NCBI GenBank assembly: GCA_903915955.1
Contig: CAIWUU010000174.1
Coordinates: forward strand, 30,392 to 94,391
Direction: 5' to 3'
DNA: 64,000 bases
Source: an uncultured Chlorobiaceae bacterium
GTDB taxonomy: Bacteria > Bacteroidota > Chlorobiia > Chlorobiales > Chlorobiaceae
Position numbers and translations under genes: made by a program. This document shows, piece after piece, positions 28,192-37,047 of this stretch. Each line of letters starts with the position of its first letter. Within the stretch, counting starts at the first letter, position 1. A model generated the notes under the pieces. The model made no database searches. It saw only the letters and a program-made list of their open reading frames with translations, and had not been told where the DNA came from.

Positions 28192-29040
28192 CTATGAGGG
28201 AGTTATTGAAACAGCAATATCTGATGGTTTACCGAAATAGAGTGATGACAACACAAGAATATCAACACCGGTTTCTGCATAAGCCGAGGCATTGTCGGCA
28301 TTGATGCCGCCTGATGACGAGATCGTGATGCCAGGAGCGTCGTGACGAAGTTGCCTGACGAGCGGGGAGAGCTCTTGAGGAGAGAGCTTGTCAAGCTGAA
28401 CCACATCAGCACCTGCAACCGCAATTTTCAGAGCCTCCTCTGCGGTGTCGGCTTCCACAATGATTTTGTGTTCTGGTGTTTTGGTTTTCAGTGTTGCCAC
28501 GGTTTGCAGAAAACGGTCGAGTCCACCGATGAATGTTGTATGCTGCCGGAAGACAAGCACAGACTCTGAAAGGCCGAGTCGGTGTGGGAGTGCCCCACCA
28601 GCCATGATGGCCTTGATCGCAACTTTTTTTGTACCGGGAAATGACTTGCGAGTTGAAACGACGTTGATACCAGGATTGATCTCTTTTGCTTGAATGACGA
28701 TGTTCCTTGTGCGGGTTGCAATGCCCGATGCATACTCAAGCAGATTCAACGCCACTTTCCACCCGGCATGGAGAGCATCTGCTGTTCCGCTCGCTTTAAG
28801 GATGGTGCTACCGGCATCAACTGTTGTGCCGCTTTGCAGGCAGAAGGTTACTGAGGCTCCACATTTTTCAAGCACCCGTGCCGCTTCTTCAGAGCAGCAG
28901 ATCGTTGTTCTTTCACGGCTGGTAAAGGTGATCATCCCTGATATATTGCCAATGCCGAGCAGGAGTGTTGTCAGATCGCCATAAGGCAGATCCTCTTCGA
29001 TAAACCGCTCGATATCGGCATCAGAGAGTTGATAGAGCAT
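28192..29040 (-). CDS. modD: ModD, NadC-like phosphoribosyltransferase homologue
   Basis: A 282-residue paralogue of nicotinate-nucleotide pyrophosphorylase. It opens with the ModD-type signature LSDADIERFIEEDLPYGDLTT and carries VVSTRKSFPGTKKVAIKAI and GLSESVLVFRQH, typical of ModD rather than NadC. The C-terminal barrel end ISSSGGINADNASAYAETGV is conserved. ModD genes usually accompany molybdate transporters, but its biochemical role is not established. Here no modABC gene is adjacent; the modE regulator is 31 kb away. Confidence 0.8.
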   Translation of the reverse strand: MLYQLSDADIERFIEEDLPYGDLTTLLLGIGNISGMITFTSRERTTICCSEEAARVLEKCGASVTFCLQSGTTVDAGSTILKASGTADALHAGWKVALNLLEYASGIATRTRNIVIQAKEINPGINVVSTRKSFPGTKKVAIKAIMAGGALPHRLGLSESVLVFRQHTTFIGGLDRFLQTVATLKTKTPEHKIIVEADTAEEALKIAVAGADVVQLDKLSPQELSPLVRQLRHDAPGITISSSGGINADNASAYAETGVDILVLSSLYFGKPSDIAVSITPS

Positions 29041-29367
29041 AATAGTTTTTGTTTAAAAAGGTTTGCAGCGTTCTATGGTTCGAGTGTCACAAGTTGTAAA
29101 AGTATATCTCCCAGAAGAGAGTTTTAAGAATATGAAACATTTGTTCAGATGAAGGACATTCTGTTTATTCTTTTTGACATGGTCTCAAGGTATTGCTTGT
29201 TATCCCGGCTCTGGAATAACCAGGCCTGAACAATGAGTTGGAGCAGAGAGAGAACTCAAAAAGTGTTTGCCATCGGGTATTGTTACCTCCCAAATGGGGG
29301 CCGAGGAGCAGTGTCACGTCTTGAACATTTTTTTTATAAAAAGTAACTATAGCCCAGTCAATAAATT
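29041..29367. other. 327-bp divergent intergenic region without recognisable gene
   Basis: Between modD (minus) and the 29368 gene (plus). I see AT-rich stretches that could hold promoters for both and one small hairpin around CCCAAATGGGGG, but no ORF, tRNA or family RNA that I recognise. Confidence 0.5.
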
Positions 29368-30183
29368 ATGAATGAACGTTTTTTTTTGAAACTCCTTTTC
29401 GCTCTTTTTTCAGGGCTTCTTGTTGCAGAGCTGCTTGTTGTGCTGCTGTTTGGCTTCAAGCTGGAGCTGATTGTTTTCTGTTTTGTTGTTGCTGTTGCCA
29501 TGACGGGCATGCTTGTGGTTATGCGGCTTTTGCTGCAACATCGAGCAGAGATTGACTCTGTTTCGTCGCGGCGTGCAAAAGCCAAACGCTCCGATGTGAT
29601 GCGTGATCGGCTCAGAGAGTACAGTGTTGATGAGGAGTTTCTTGGCGGTGAGAGTTACACACGGGAAAAAGGAGGCTCTCCGGCAACTTCTGCAGCAGAG
29701 TCGCGCAGCAGTCGCAATCCGTCGGCAAGCGAGTCTACGGTGACGATTGAAGAGGCTATCAAGGCTCACGCAGAGGTGTATGGCGGGCTTGGGGAGTTGC
29801 TCCAGATGATGGAGAAGATTGACGATGGTGCATTTGGTCATCTTCTGAAAAAAGTCGGATTGTATGAGATTTCTCGTGAAGAGGTGATACTCAAGATCAC
29901 TCTGATGATTGAGGCAGAATCTCCGGCATTGGGAAATGCCGCTGATTTTCAGGGGGAAGAGCCTTGTATTCTGGAGGGGCACACTCTCGATAAAGAGAGT
30001 TTTGATGACTACATTCGCCGTTGTATGACCGGCGCCGAGGATGATGAAAAATGTGGCGATGGTATTTCCGTTGATCTTGATGACGCGGCTCTTTCGCGAG
30101 GAACCGGGAGTCCGCCAGAGGATTTTGAGCACAACCCAAAATCGGTGATTGCAAGTCTGAAGAGGGCGGGGATGAAGCCATGA
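29368..30183 (+). CDS. Two-TM protein with cytoplasmic C-terminal domain, unknown function
   Basis: A 271-residue protein. Two hydrophobic helices (about 6-27 and 31-55) form an N-terminal hairpin. A charged Ser-rich linker (about 90-125) is followed by a region containing ITIEEAIKAHAEVYGGLGEL-like helices and an acidic C-terminus. No family recognised. Its stop overlaps the start of the trmH-like gene (ATGA), so the two are probably translationally coupled. Confidence 0.65.
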   Translation: MNERFFLKLLFALFSGLLVAELLVVLLFGFKLELIVFCFVVAVAMTGMLVVMRLLLQHRAEIDSVSSRRAKAKRSDVMRDRLREYSVDEEFLGGESYTREKGGSPATSAAESRSSRNPSASESTVTIEEAIKAHAEVYGGLGELLQMMEKIDDGAFGHLLKKVGLYEISREEVILKITLMIEAESPALGNAADFQGEEPCILEGHTLDKESFDDYIRRCMTGAEDDEKCGDGISVDLDDAALSRGTGSPPEDFEHNPKSVIASLKRAGMKP

Positions 30184-30980
30184 AGCCGCTCAATAGAGTT
30201 GCATTAAGCAAGGCCAGGTTGCGGCATTTTGCCAAGCTTCACCAAAAAAAGTTCAGGGATTCTGAGGAGCTTTTTCTGGCGGAAGGGCTTCGCACGGTGA
30301 GAGAGATTTGCATGAATTTGCCTGATGAGGAGATGCTTGTTGCTTTGCTCGTCAGGGATGATGAAACAGAGGCTACCCGTTTTGCTGAAGCGTACAAGGG
30401 AAAGCTCTTTTCCGTCACGGAAAAAGAGTGTGCTCAGCTTTCTGGAACCTCAACCCCGCAGGGGATTTTCGGCGTTTTCCGACAGCAGCGGCAGGATGAG
30501 CCTGAGGCTGCGGAAAAGCCCGGGCGATCGCTCATCGTTGCCCTTGATGATCTTCAGGATCCAGGTAATGTCGGTACCATTCTCAGAACGGCGGTATGGT
30601 TTGGCGCTGATGCCATGATCTGCAGCGTTGGAACTGCCGACCGCTATAATCCCAAAGTGATACGTTCCTGCGCTGGAAGCATTTTTGCTCTCCGCCATTA
30701 CGGTGTTGGGCAGCTTCATCAGGAGCTTCGCCGTCTTCAAACGCTCGGCTATTCCATTGTCTGTTCGTCGCTTGAGGGCAAGGATTTCAGGGAATTCGCA
30801 GCATGGCCTGAAAAAGTTGTACTGGTGATAGGCAACGAAGCCAACGGTGTCAGCGAATTGGTAAAAGCACTGGCTGACCTCCTGGTGCGCATTCCTCATG
30901 CTGGCGCACAGGCGAAGGTCGATTCGCTTAATGCTTCAGTCTCTGCTGCGATTCTGATGGAACGGCTGGTGCTGGGCTGA
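30180..30980 (+). CDS. TrmH/SpoU-family RNA 2'-O-methyltransferase
   Basis: A 266-residue SPOUT methyltransferase. The N-terminal substrate-binding domain (FRDSEELFLAEGLRTVREI) precedes the knotted catalytic domain with three motifs: DLQDPGNVGTILRTA, VIGNEANGVS and IPHAGAQAKVDSLNASVSAA. Probable target is rRNA or tRNA ribose; the exact nucleotide is not predictable. It overlaps the preceding gene by 4 bp. Confidence 0.9.
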   Translation: MKPLNRVALSKARLRHFAKLHQKKFRDSEELFLAEGLRTVREICMNLPDEEMLVALLVRDDETEATRFAEAYKGKLFSVTEKECAQLSGTSTPQGIFGVFRQQRQDEPEAAEKPGRSLIVALDDLQDPGNVGTILRTAVWFGADAMICSVGTADRYNPKVIRSCAGSIFALRHYGVGQLHQELRRLQTLGYSIVCSSLEGKDFREFAAWPEKVVLVIGNEANGVSELVKALADLLVRIPHAGAQAKVDSLNASVSAAILMERLVLG

Positions 30981-31119
30981 AGGGGTATGTATTAACTACG
31001 GATCTTTATCGGCAATGATCTGGATAGGTTCGCTCATTATGGTCGAAAAATTGACGTTTGCGTCGAATTTTGTGCGTTGTAGCGAGACGTTTTCTTGCAA
31101 TGGCGGCTGCGTACAAATG

Positions 31120-31150
31120 AACATCCCCGCAACGTTGGCGGGGTTCGTTC
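31120..31150. terminator. Stem-loop between convergent trmH-like gene and terC
   Basis: CCCCGC and GCGGGG separated by 7 nt, flanked by a partial extension GAAC/GTTC and by AAAAA on the plus side. Position between convergent genes suggests a terminator, better placed for terC (minus strand) than for the upstream gene. Confidence 0.5.
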
Positions 31151-31167
31151 AAAAATGGATTTTTTGT

Positions 31168-31926
31168 TTACCCGTTCTCCCCGTCGATATTCATGGTTGG
31201 ATGCAGATGCACCGGCTTCGCAGATTTTTTGCGCAGGCTGATATTCAGCATCTCGACAGCGACTGAGAAGGTCATGGCGAAGTAGATGTATCCTTTGGGA
31301 ATTTCAAATCCAACACCCTCGGCAAGCAAGGTGACGCCCACAAGAATCAGAAAGCTGAGCGCGAGCATCTTGATGGTCGGGTGAGCTTCAACATAATCAC
31401 TGATAGCCTTGGCACCCAGCATCATGATGCCAATCGAGATCATGATGGCGATGACCATCACCTGAACATCTTCGGCAAGGCCTACTGCGGTAATAACTGA
31501 GTCAAGCGAAAAGACAATATCAATGACCGCTATTTGCAGCATGGTGAGGATAAAGGCTTTTCCGGAAGCCGCTCCTGAGCCCTCTTCCTCTGCACCCTCA
31601 AGGCTCTGGTGAATTTCATGGGTACTTTTTGCCAGCAGAAAGAGTCCACCACCAAGCAGAATCAGGTCACGACCTGAAAAGGTGTGGCTGAGCAGGGTAA
31701 AAAGGCCGGTTGTCAAACTCATCACCCAGCTTATTGAGAGCAAGAGGGCAACTCTCGTGAACATGGCAAGTCCGAGGCCAATGACCCGTCCTTTGCTCTG
31801 CTGCTCTTTTGGCAGGCGCCCGACGATGATTGAGATGAAAATAATGTTGTCAATGCCGAGAACTATCTCCAGAGCCGTTAATGTTGCCAATGCAATCCAG
31901 GCTTCTGGCTGCGTGATCCATTCCAT
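31168..31926 (-). CDS. TerC-family integral membrane protein
   Basis: A 252-residue protein with about seven TM helices and the family signature ALEIVLGIDNIIFISI near residue 20, and IDIVFSLDSVITAVGL in the second half. The acidic residues in these motifs are conserved in TerC/YkoY proteins, which are implicated in metal (manganese) export at the inner membrane. The specific ion is not predictable. It stands alone between convergent and divergent neighbours. Confidence 0.88.
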   Translation of the reverse strand: MEWITQPEAWIALATLTALEIVLGIDNIIFISIIVGRLPKEQQSKGRVIGLGLAMFTRVALLLSISWVMSLTTGLFTLLSHTFSGRDLILLGGGLFLLAKSTHEIHQSLEGAEEEGSGAASGKAFILTMLQIAVIDIVFSLDSVITAVGLAEDVQVMVIAIMISIGIMMLGAKAISDYVEAHPTIKMLALSFLILVGVTLLAEGVGFEIPKGYIYFAMTFSVAVEMLNISLRKKSAKPVHLHPTMNIDGENG

Positions 31927-32107
31927 AAAAAGTCAGATTAGAGTAACTGTTGCTGAAAAAGCTTATTCTTATATGTAATGTACGGAACGGATTGTGCTCT
32001 GCCAAAAAACACTCATCCGACGTACTCTTCTCTCCACGACATTGTAGTCGAAAGCCCTTGATATGGCAGGAGAGCAAGGATAATGCTGCACGATATACAT
32101 CCTTTCT

Positions 32108-33496
32108 ATGCAAAGAGATAAGTTTTTTTCTGAATTGGCAATGTTGAGAGCCACATTTCAACAAGGCACAACCAGAGATCTGAAGTGGAGGCGCACGCAG
32201 TTGCTTGCACTTGACACGTTTCTCGTTGAACGCGAAGCTGAAATTGCCAGGGCTTTACACGACGATTTGCGAAAATCCCCAGCCGAATCATTTTTAACCG
32301 AAACCAACTTTCTTCGTGGCGAAATCCGATTTGCTCTCAGGCATCTTAAATCATGGATGAAGCCTCATCGCGTTTTGGTTCCGCTTATCTATCAACCAGC
32401 AAAAGCCCATTATTCGCGTGAGCCTTATGGTGTTGTACTCATTATTGGCGCCTGGAATTATCCTCTGCAACTTTGTCTGGCACCGCTGATAAGCGCTCTT
32501 GCTGCTGGTAATTGTGCGGTGATAAAACCTTCGGAACAGGCTCCGCATACCTCCGCAGTTATTGCAACAAGGCTGAAAGATTATCTTGACCGGAGCGCAA
32601 TCTGTGTGATTGAAGGGGGTGTGGAGGAGGGTAAAGCTCTGCTTGAACAGAGATTTGACTACATCTTTTACACCGGCAGTCAGGAAATCGGGCAAAAGGT
32701 GATGCTTGCCGCAGCAAGGCATCTGACACCCTTGACGCTTGAACTGGGAGGAAAATGTCCCTGCATTGTTGAAAAAGATACCGATATCACGGTTGCGGGG
32801 CGACGGATTGTATGGGCGAAGTTTTTGAACGCCGGTCAAACCTGCCTCGCGCCAGATTATCTTCTCGTACACGAAAAGCGGGCGGATGAGCTGCTCCTGT
32901 CGATGCAGCAGGCCATCACCGACTTTTATGGAGCTGATCCCCGAGAGAGTTGCGATTATCCCCGCATTATTAATGAGTATCATCTCCAGCGGCTTGAGAG
33001 ACTGCTTGAAGGCACCACGCTGTTGTGTGGTGGCGATACTGACGCTGCTGACCGGTATCTGGCTCCAACCATTCTTTGTGGGGTTCGACCTGAGTCGCCT
33101 CTGATGCAATCGGAGATCTTTGGCCCACTGTTGCCGGTTATGGTCTATCGAGAACTTGATGAAGCGCTTGCTTTTATCCGTAAGGGAAAAGAGCCGTTAG
33201 CGATCTATCTTTTCTCCTCTGACCGACAGGTGCAGGAGCGAGTGTTGCGTCACTCCCGTTCAGGCGCTCTCTGCATGAATGATCTGCTTTTTCAGGCAGC
33301 GATTCATAGCCTTCCGTTTGGTGGGTTTGGCGGAAGCGGGTTTGGCGCTTATCATGGTCGCGCCGGATTTGAGACATTTTCCTTTCAGCGAAGCGTTTTG
33401 CACCGTGGGCTGCATCCCGATCCTGATCCCCGGTATCCTCCATACGGCAGTCGGAAAATCGGGTTTCTCCGGCGACTTGTCACTGGCAGAGGGTAG
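32108..33496 (+). CDS. Aldehyde dehydrogenase family protein
   Basis: A 462-residue NAD(P)-dependent aldehyde dehydrogenase. Catalytic Glu212 (TLELGGKCP) and Cys246 (NAGQTCLAPDY) are present, with IIGAWNYPLQL for the cofactor fold and the C-terminal LPFGGFGGSGFGAYHG. This motif set and length match the class 3/fatty-aldehyde (AldH/ALDH3) group. The physiological substrate is unknown. It is divergent from terC. Confidence 0.9.
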   Translation: MQRDKFFSELAMLRATFQQGTTRDLKWRRTQLLALDTFLVEREAEIARALHDDLRKSPAESFLTETNFLRGEIRFALRHLKSWMKPHRVLVPLIYQPAKAHYSREPYGVVLIIGAWNYPLQLCLAPLISALAAGNCAVIKPSEQAPHTSAVIATRLKDYLDRSAICVIEGGVEEGKALLEQRFDYIFYTGSQEIGQKVMLAAARHLTPLTLELGGKCPCIVEKDTDITVAGRRIVWAKFLNAGQTCLAPDYLLVHEKRADELLLSMQQAITDFYGADPRESCDYPRIINEYHLQRLERLLEGTTLLCGGDTDAADRYLAPTILCGVRPESPLMQSEIFGPLLPVMVYRELDEALAFIRKGKEPLAIYLFSSDRQVQERVLRHSRSGALCMNDLLFQAAIHSLPFGGFGGSGFGAYHGRAGFETFSFQRSVLHRGLHPDPDPRYPPYGSRKIGFLRRLVTGRG

Positions 33497-33625
33497 GCTC
33501 TCATTCTTGTTCTATGAAGTCAGACCGAAACAAGGGGTATGCGGCTTGCTCTTATTACCGTAATATGTTACTTTGGAAGTAAGTTGTTGGGCTGTGCTCT
33601 CTTAATAAAGGTGAAAAAGTCAGTA

Positions 33626-34180
33626 ATGAAAAAAACAGTTACAGGGATTGTGCTTGGTTTTATGGCGTTAACATGTTTTGCACCATCAGCAAATGCAGCA
33701 ATGCCTTACGCACGCGGCTCGGTGGGCTTGGCCTCAATGGGTGATTCTGAGCATACTGCCAGGTCTTACGATACAGGCTATACTGTTACCGGAGCTGTTG
33801 GACTTGACCGTGGCCAATATCGTGTTGAAGCGGAACTCGGCCATCAGACAAGCGGAGTAAAAAATAGTGACTACGAGGTGTCGATGACGACCTGTATGGC
33901 CAATTTTTACTATGATATAGAGCTTCCTCTTGCGCCGGTCAAACCTTTTGTTACAGCCGGAGTTGGTTTTGCGAATGTTGTTGAAGATACCGGAGTTGAG
34001 GTCGATGACAGGGTTCTTGCCTGGCAGATCGGTGCCGGAGCAGGATTCAGTGTTGCCCCTTTTGTCACTTGTGATGTGCAGTATCGACATTTAACAACAA
34101 CTGATCCTGAGTTGGCAGGAGCCAAGAAATATAGTTTTGGATCGAATAATGTGACTATTGGTCTTAGAATCACACTGTAA
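33626..34180 (+). CDS. Small outer-membrane beta-barrel protein
   Basis: A 184-residue protein from ATG 33626 (MKKTVTGIVLGFMALTCFA, signal peptide cleaved after SANA-A). The mature part has eight alternating amphipathic strands with the pattern of OmpA/Opa-like porins: VTGAVGLDRGQYRVEAELGH, FVTAGVGFANVVED and the terminal strand NVTIGLRITL ending in a hydrophobic residue. It is probably a surface adhesin-like or structural barrel. Upstream codons to 33539 are in frame but give no signal peptide. Confidence 0.78.
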   Translation: MKKTVTGIVLGFMALTCFAPSANAAMPYARGSVGLASMGDSEHTARSYDTGYTVTGAVGLDRGQYRVEAELGHQTSGVKNSDYEVSMTTCMANFYYDIELPLAPVKPFVTAGVGFANVVEDTGVEVDDRVLAWQIGAGAGFSVAPFVTCDVQYRHLTTTDPELAGAKKYSFGSNNVTIGLRITL

Positions 34181-34239
34181 AGCAATTATTCCAGGTTTTT
34201 TTACCTCTTGTCATTAACCGTTTAACAGGGGAGGTTGCC

Positions 34240-34710
34240 GTGCCTATTCGCAAATTGAGGGAGTTTCTTGATAGTCACGCTGTCAGGTATTTTGTGGTCA
34301 GCCATTCACCGGCCTATACGGCACAGGAGATTGCGGCATCTGCTCATGTCCCGGGAAAAGAGCTGGCCAAAACTGTTATGGTAACGATTGCCGGAAAAAT
34401 GGCGATGGTTGTTTTGCCAGCTTCCCGTCAGCTTGACTTTAACCTGCTTCGGGAGATATCTGGCACAGAAGATGTAGAGCTTGCCAGTGAGAAAGAGTTT
34501 GTTGATCTCTTTCCCGGATGTGAGATTGGTGCCATGCCTCCTTTTGGTAATCTTTATGGCATGGCGGTGTATGTCTCTGAAGAGCTTGAAGATGATGATG
34601 AGATCGCCTTTAATGCAGGGGCTCATAATGAACTCTTGCGCCTCTCCTACGACAGTTACAAGAGGCTGGTTCATCCAAAAGTTGCGAAGCTCTCTCTTCC
34701 AGTGAAGTGA
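34240..34710 (+). CDS. YbaK/aminoacyl-tRNA deacylase-domain protein
   Basis: A 156-residue single-domain YbaK/ProXp-like protein with GTG start 34240 and RBS GGGGAGG 6 bp upstream. The family features are a lysine in VPGKELAKTVMV and the G-A-M-P-P-F-G-N loop with hydrophobic beta strands. Such proteins hydrolyse mis-acylated tRNAs in trans (Cys/Ala-tRNA(Pro), for example). The exact specificity is not predictable. Confidence 0.85.
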   Translation: MPIRKLREFLDSHAVRYFVVSHSPAYTAQEIAASAHVPGKELAKTVMVTIAGKMAMVVLPASRQLDFNLLREISGTEDVELASEKEFVDLFPGCEIGAMPPFGNLYGMAVYVSEELEDDDEIAFNAGAHNELLRLSYDSYKRLVHPKVAKLSLPVK

Positions 34711-34822
34711 GTAACGGCTGGCATGATGGATTTTTCAGGGGAAATGTTACCTTTGGTGCGTGACTTCCGACAGTAAAGAAGAAAAGGATTCATGAGATGG
34801 GTAGCATTGAAACTGAATTCTT

Positions 34823-35974
34823 ATGAAAATAGCTTTATACGCAGGGACCTATGTCAAGGATAAGGATGGTGCGGTTAAATCCATCTATCAACTGGTCTCC
34901 TCATTCAGGAACAACGATCATGAGGTAGTCGTCTGGTCTCCCGATGTCTCTCCGGGCAACGATCATAACGGCATGGCTGTCCATAAAATGCCCTCTGTTC
35001 CGATTCCGCTCTACCCTGATTATAAACTTGGCTTTTTTACCAATCAAACTCGTCGGCAGCTTGATGCGTTTGCGCCGGATATCGTGCATATTTCGACACC
35101 TGATATTATCGGCAGAGCGTTTCTTCTTTATGCTCGACAAAAAAATATGCCGGTTGCCTCTGCCTTTCACACCGACTTCCCCTCCTATCTCGCTTACTAT
35201 CGCCTCGGTTTTGCTGTGAAGTCTGCCTGGCGCTATCTGATGTGGTTTTACAATAACTGTAATGAAGTGCTCGCTCCAAATGAGTGCGTCCGGTTGAAGT
35301 TGGAGAGCTATCGTATTAACAATGTTGCTATTTGGTCGCGGGGCATTGATAAGGGGCTATTCGATCCATCCCGCCGCTCTCAACAACTTCGAACAGCCTG
35401 GAGTGCGGAGCAGAAGACGGTTTTTATCTATACCGGGCGATTTGTGCCCTATAAGGATACCGAAGTGGTTATGCAGGTATATGAACGGTTTATGCAGAGT
35501 GACTATGCTGATAAGGTACGGTTTGTGATGATTGGTTCCGGCCCAGAGGAGGATGTGATGAGGCGAAGAATGCCTGAAGCGATTTTTACCGGATATCTTA
35601 CAGGTGTGGAATTACCTGTTGCCTATGCTTGTGGAGATATTTTTCTCTTTCCTTCAACCACAGAAGCATTTTGCAATGTTGCACTCGAAGCCATCGCATC
35701 AGGACTGCCAGCGGTAGTCTCGGATGCTGGCGGCTGCCGTGATATTGTTGTGCGTTCCGCTGGTGGCCTGGTTGCACGCGCTGGAGATGTTGATGATTTT
35801 TACAGCAAATGTGTTGCATTGCTTGGTAATTCCATGCAGTATCGGCAGTTGAGGTCCAATGGTCTTGTTTTTGCAGAGGCGCAGTCATGGTCAGCAGTTA
35901 ATGGCGCTTTGATTGAGCGCTATCAGAAGATGGTTGAGCAGTCGAAAAAGCAACCTGCTCATGCAGCGAAGTAG
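34823..35974 (+). CDS. Glycosyltransferase family 4 (GT-B) protein
   Basis: A 383-residue retaining glycosyltransferase. N-terminal Rossmann half (ALYAGTYVKDKDGAVKSIYQ, DIVHISTPD, PVASAFHTDFPSYLAYY). The C-terminal half has IYTGRFVPYKDTEVVMQVYE, MIGSGPEEDVMRRRM and the EX7E-type nucleotide-sugar site FLFPSTTEAFCNVALEAIAS. It resembles lipid mannosyl/sulfoquinovosyl transferases (MgtA/SqdX type), consistent with glycolipids of the chlorosome envelope, but that is inference. It is followed by a GC-rich spacer and gnd. Confidence 0.82.
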   Translation: MKIALYAGTYVKDKDGAVKSIYQLVSSFRNNDHEVVVWSPDVSPGNDHNGMAVHKMPSVPIPLYPDYKLGFFTNQTRRQLDAFAPDIVHISTPDIIGRAFLLYARQKNMPVASAFHTDFPSYLAYYRLGFAVKSAWRYLMWFYNNCNEVLAPNECVRLKLESYRINNVAIWSRGIDKGLFDPSRRSQQLRTAWSAEQKTVFIYTGRFVPYKDTEVVMQVYERFMQSDYADKVRFVMIGSGPEEDVMRRRMPEAIFTGYLTGVELPVAYACGDIFLFPSTTEAFCNVALEAIASGLPAVVSDAGGCRDIVVRSAGGLVARAGDVDDFYSKCVALLGNSMQYRQLRSNGLVFAEAQSWSAVNGALIERYQKMVEQSKKQPAHAAK

Positions 35975-36039
35975 CGCAAAGCTTGATACGTTATAGTTGT
36001 ACAATCAGTTACCTTTCTCGGACATTGGGCATCTCCATA

Positions 36040-36090
36040 CATCGGTCGCCGAGCAGGGCGAGGCGCGTATCGAGGCGCTCAGCGCCCTTA
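36040..36090. repeat. GC-rich hairpin-forming spacer upstream of gnd
   Basis: Two hairpins occur in a stretch far richer in GC than its surroundings: TCGCC-6 nt-GGCGA (36046-36061) and GGCGCT-C-AGCGCC (36074-36086). It resembles a dispersed intergenic repeat rather than coding DNA. The same segment accounts for an in-frame N-terminal extension of gnd that I do not believe. Confidence 0.35.
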
Positions 36091-36147
36091 GCAGAGTGCA
36101 TCACGAAACCTGAAAAAATTTCTTGCCGCATAAAACCATATAGCATT

Positions 36148-37047
36148 ATGAACACAGGAGTGATTGGGCTGGGAAAAATGGGTTTCAATATAGCGCTGCA
36201 TCTTTTGGAGTGCGGTCATGAGCTGGTGGCGTTCGATCTCTCGGCAGAGGCAGTGGTCTCTATTGCGGCACATGGTGCCCGGTCGGCACGATCGTTGCCG
36301 GAGTTGGTGGGTATGCTCGATACTCCACGTCTCCTTTGGCTCATGGTGCCTGCTGGTGCTCCGGTTGACAGCACCATTGAGCAGCTTCTGCCGCTGCTTG
36401 ATAAAGGCGACATCATCGTTGATGGAGGAAATTCGCATTATAAGGATTCCGAACGGAGAGCAGCTTTTCTTGAAAAGCAGGGTATCCACTTTCTTGATGC
36501 CGGAACAAGTGGTGGCCTTGAGGGGGCGCGGCATGGTGCCTGCATCATGGTTGGTGGCGACAAAAGCGCTTACGATGTTATCGAGCCATTGCTGAGCGAT
36601 CTTTGTGTCGAAAACGGATACGGCTATATGGGGCGTTCCGGGTCAGGCCATTTTGCCAAAATGGTCCATAATGGTATTGAGTACGGTATGATGCAGGCTA
36701 TGGGCGAGGGGTTCAACCTGCTTGATGCCAGTGGTTATGATTTTGATCTTGAAGCGGTTTCCCGGGTCTGGGCAAATGGTTCGGTGATTCGTGGCTGGCT
36801 GATGGATCTCATGGTTCAGGCGCTGCAGAAAGATCCAAAGCTCGATTATCTCACCGGTGCTATTGCTGATTCAGGAGAGGGTCGCTGGACGGTGGAGGCG
36901 GCTCTTGACCATGAGGTGTCGATTCCTGTCATTGCAGCATCTCTGTTCACTCGCTACCGTTCACGTTCTGAAGGGAATTTATCGGACAAAGTTGTGGCAG
37001 CATTGCGTCATGAATTTGGCGGTCATTCTTTTGTTGAGAAACCATAA
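36148..37047 (+). CDS. gnd: 6-phosphogluconate dehydrogenase, short decarboxylating type
   Basis: A 299-residue enzyme from ATG 36148 (MNTGVIGLGKMGFNIALHL), converting 6-phosphogluconate to ribulose-5-P with NAD(P)H production. The coenzyme fold GLGKMG, the GGNSHYKDSERR motif, the DAGTSGGLEGARHG substrate loop and catalytic Lys in FAKMVHNGIEYGMMQA are visible. It belongs to the ~300-residue class, not the ~470-residue class. The stop is immediately followed by the zwf ATG (TAAATG), so the two are coupled. Confidence 0.95.
   Translation: MNTGVIGLGKMGFNIALHLLECGHELVAFDLSAEAVVSIAAHGARSARSLPELVGMLDTPRLLWLMVPAGAPVDSTIEQLLPLLDKGDIIVDGGNSHYKDSERRAAFLEKQGIHFLDAGTSGGLEGARHGACIMVGGDKSAYDVIEPLLSDLCVENGYGYMGRSGSGHFAKMVHNGIEYGMMQAMGEGFNLLDASGYDFDLEAVSRVWANGSVIRGWLMDLMVQALQKDPKLDYLTGAIADSGEGRWTVEAALDHEVSIPVIAASLFTRYRSRSEGNLSDKVVAALRHEFGGHSFVEKP

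Noticed and set aside
35983-36147. 54-residue N-terminal extension of gnd
   Set aside because: It spans a GC-rich hairpin spacer and the family start is MNTGVIGLGKMG at 36148.
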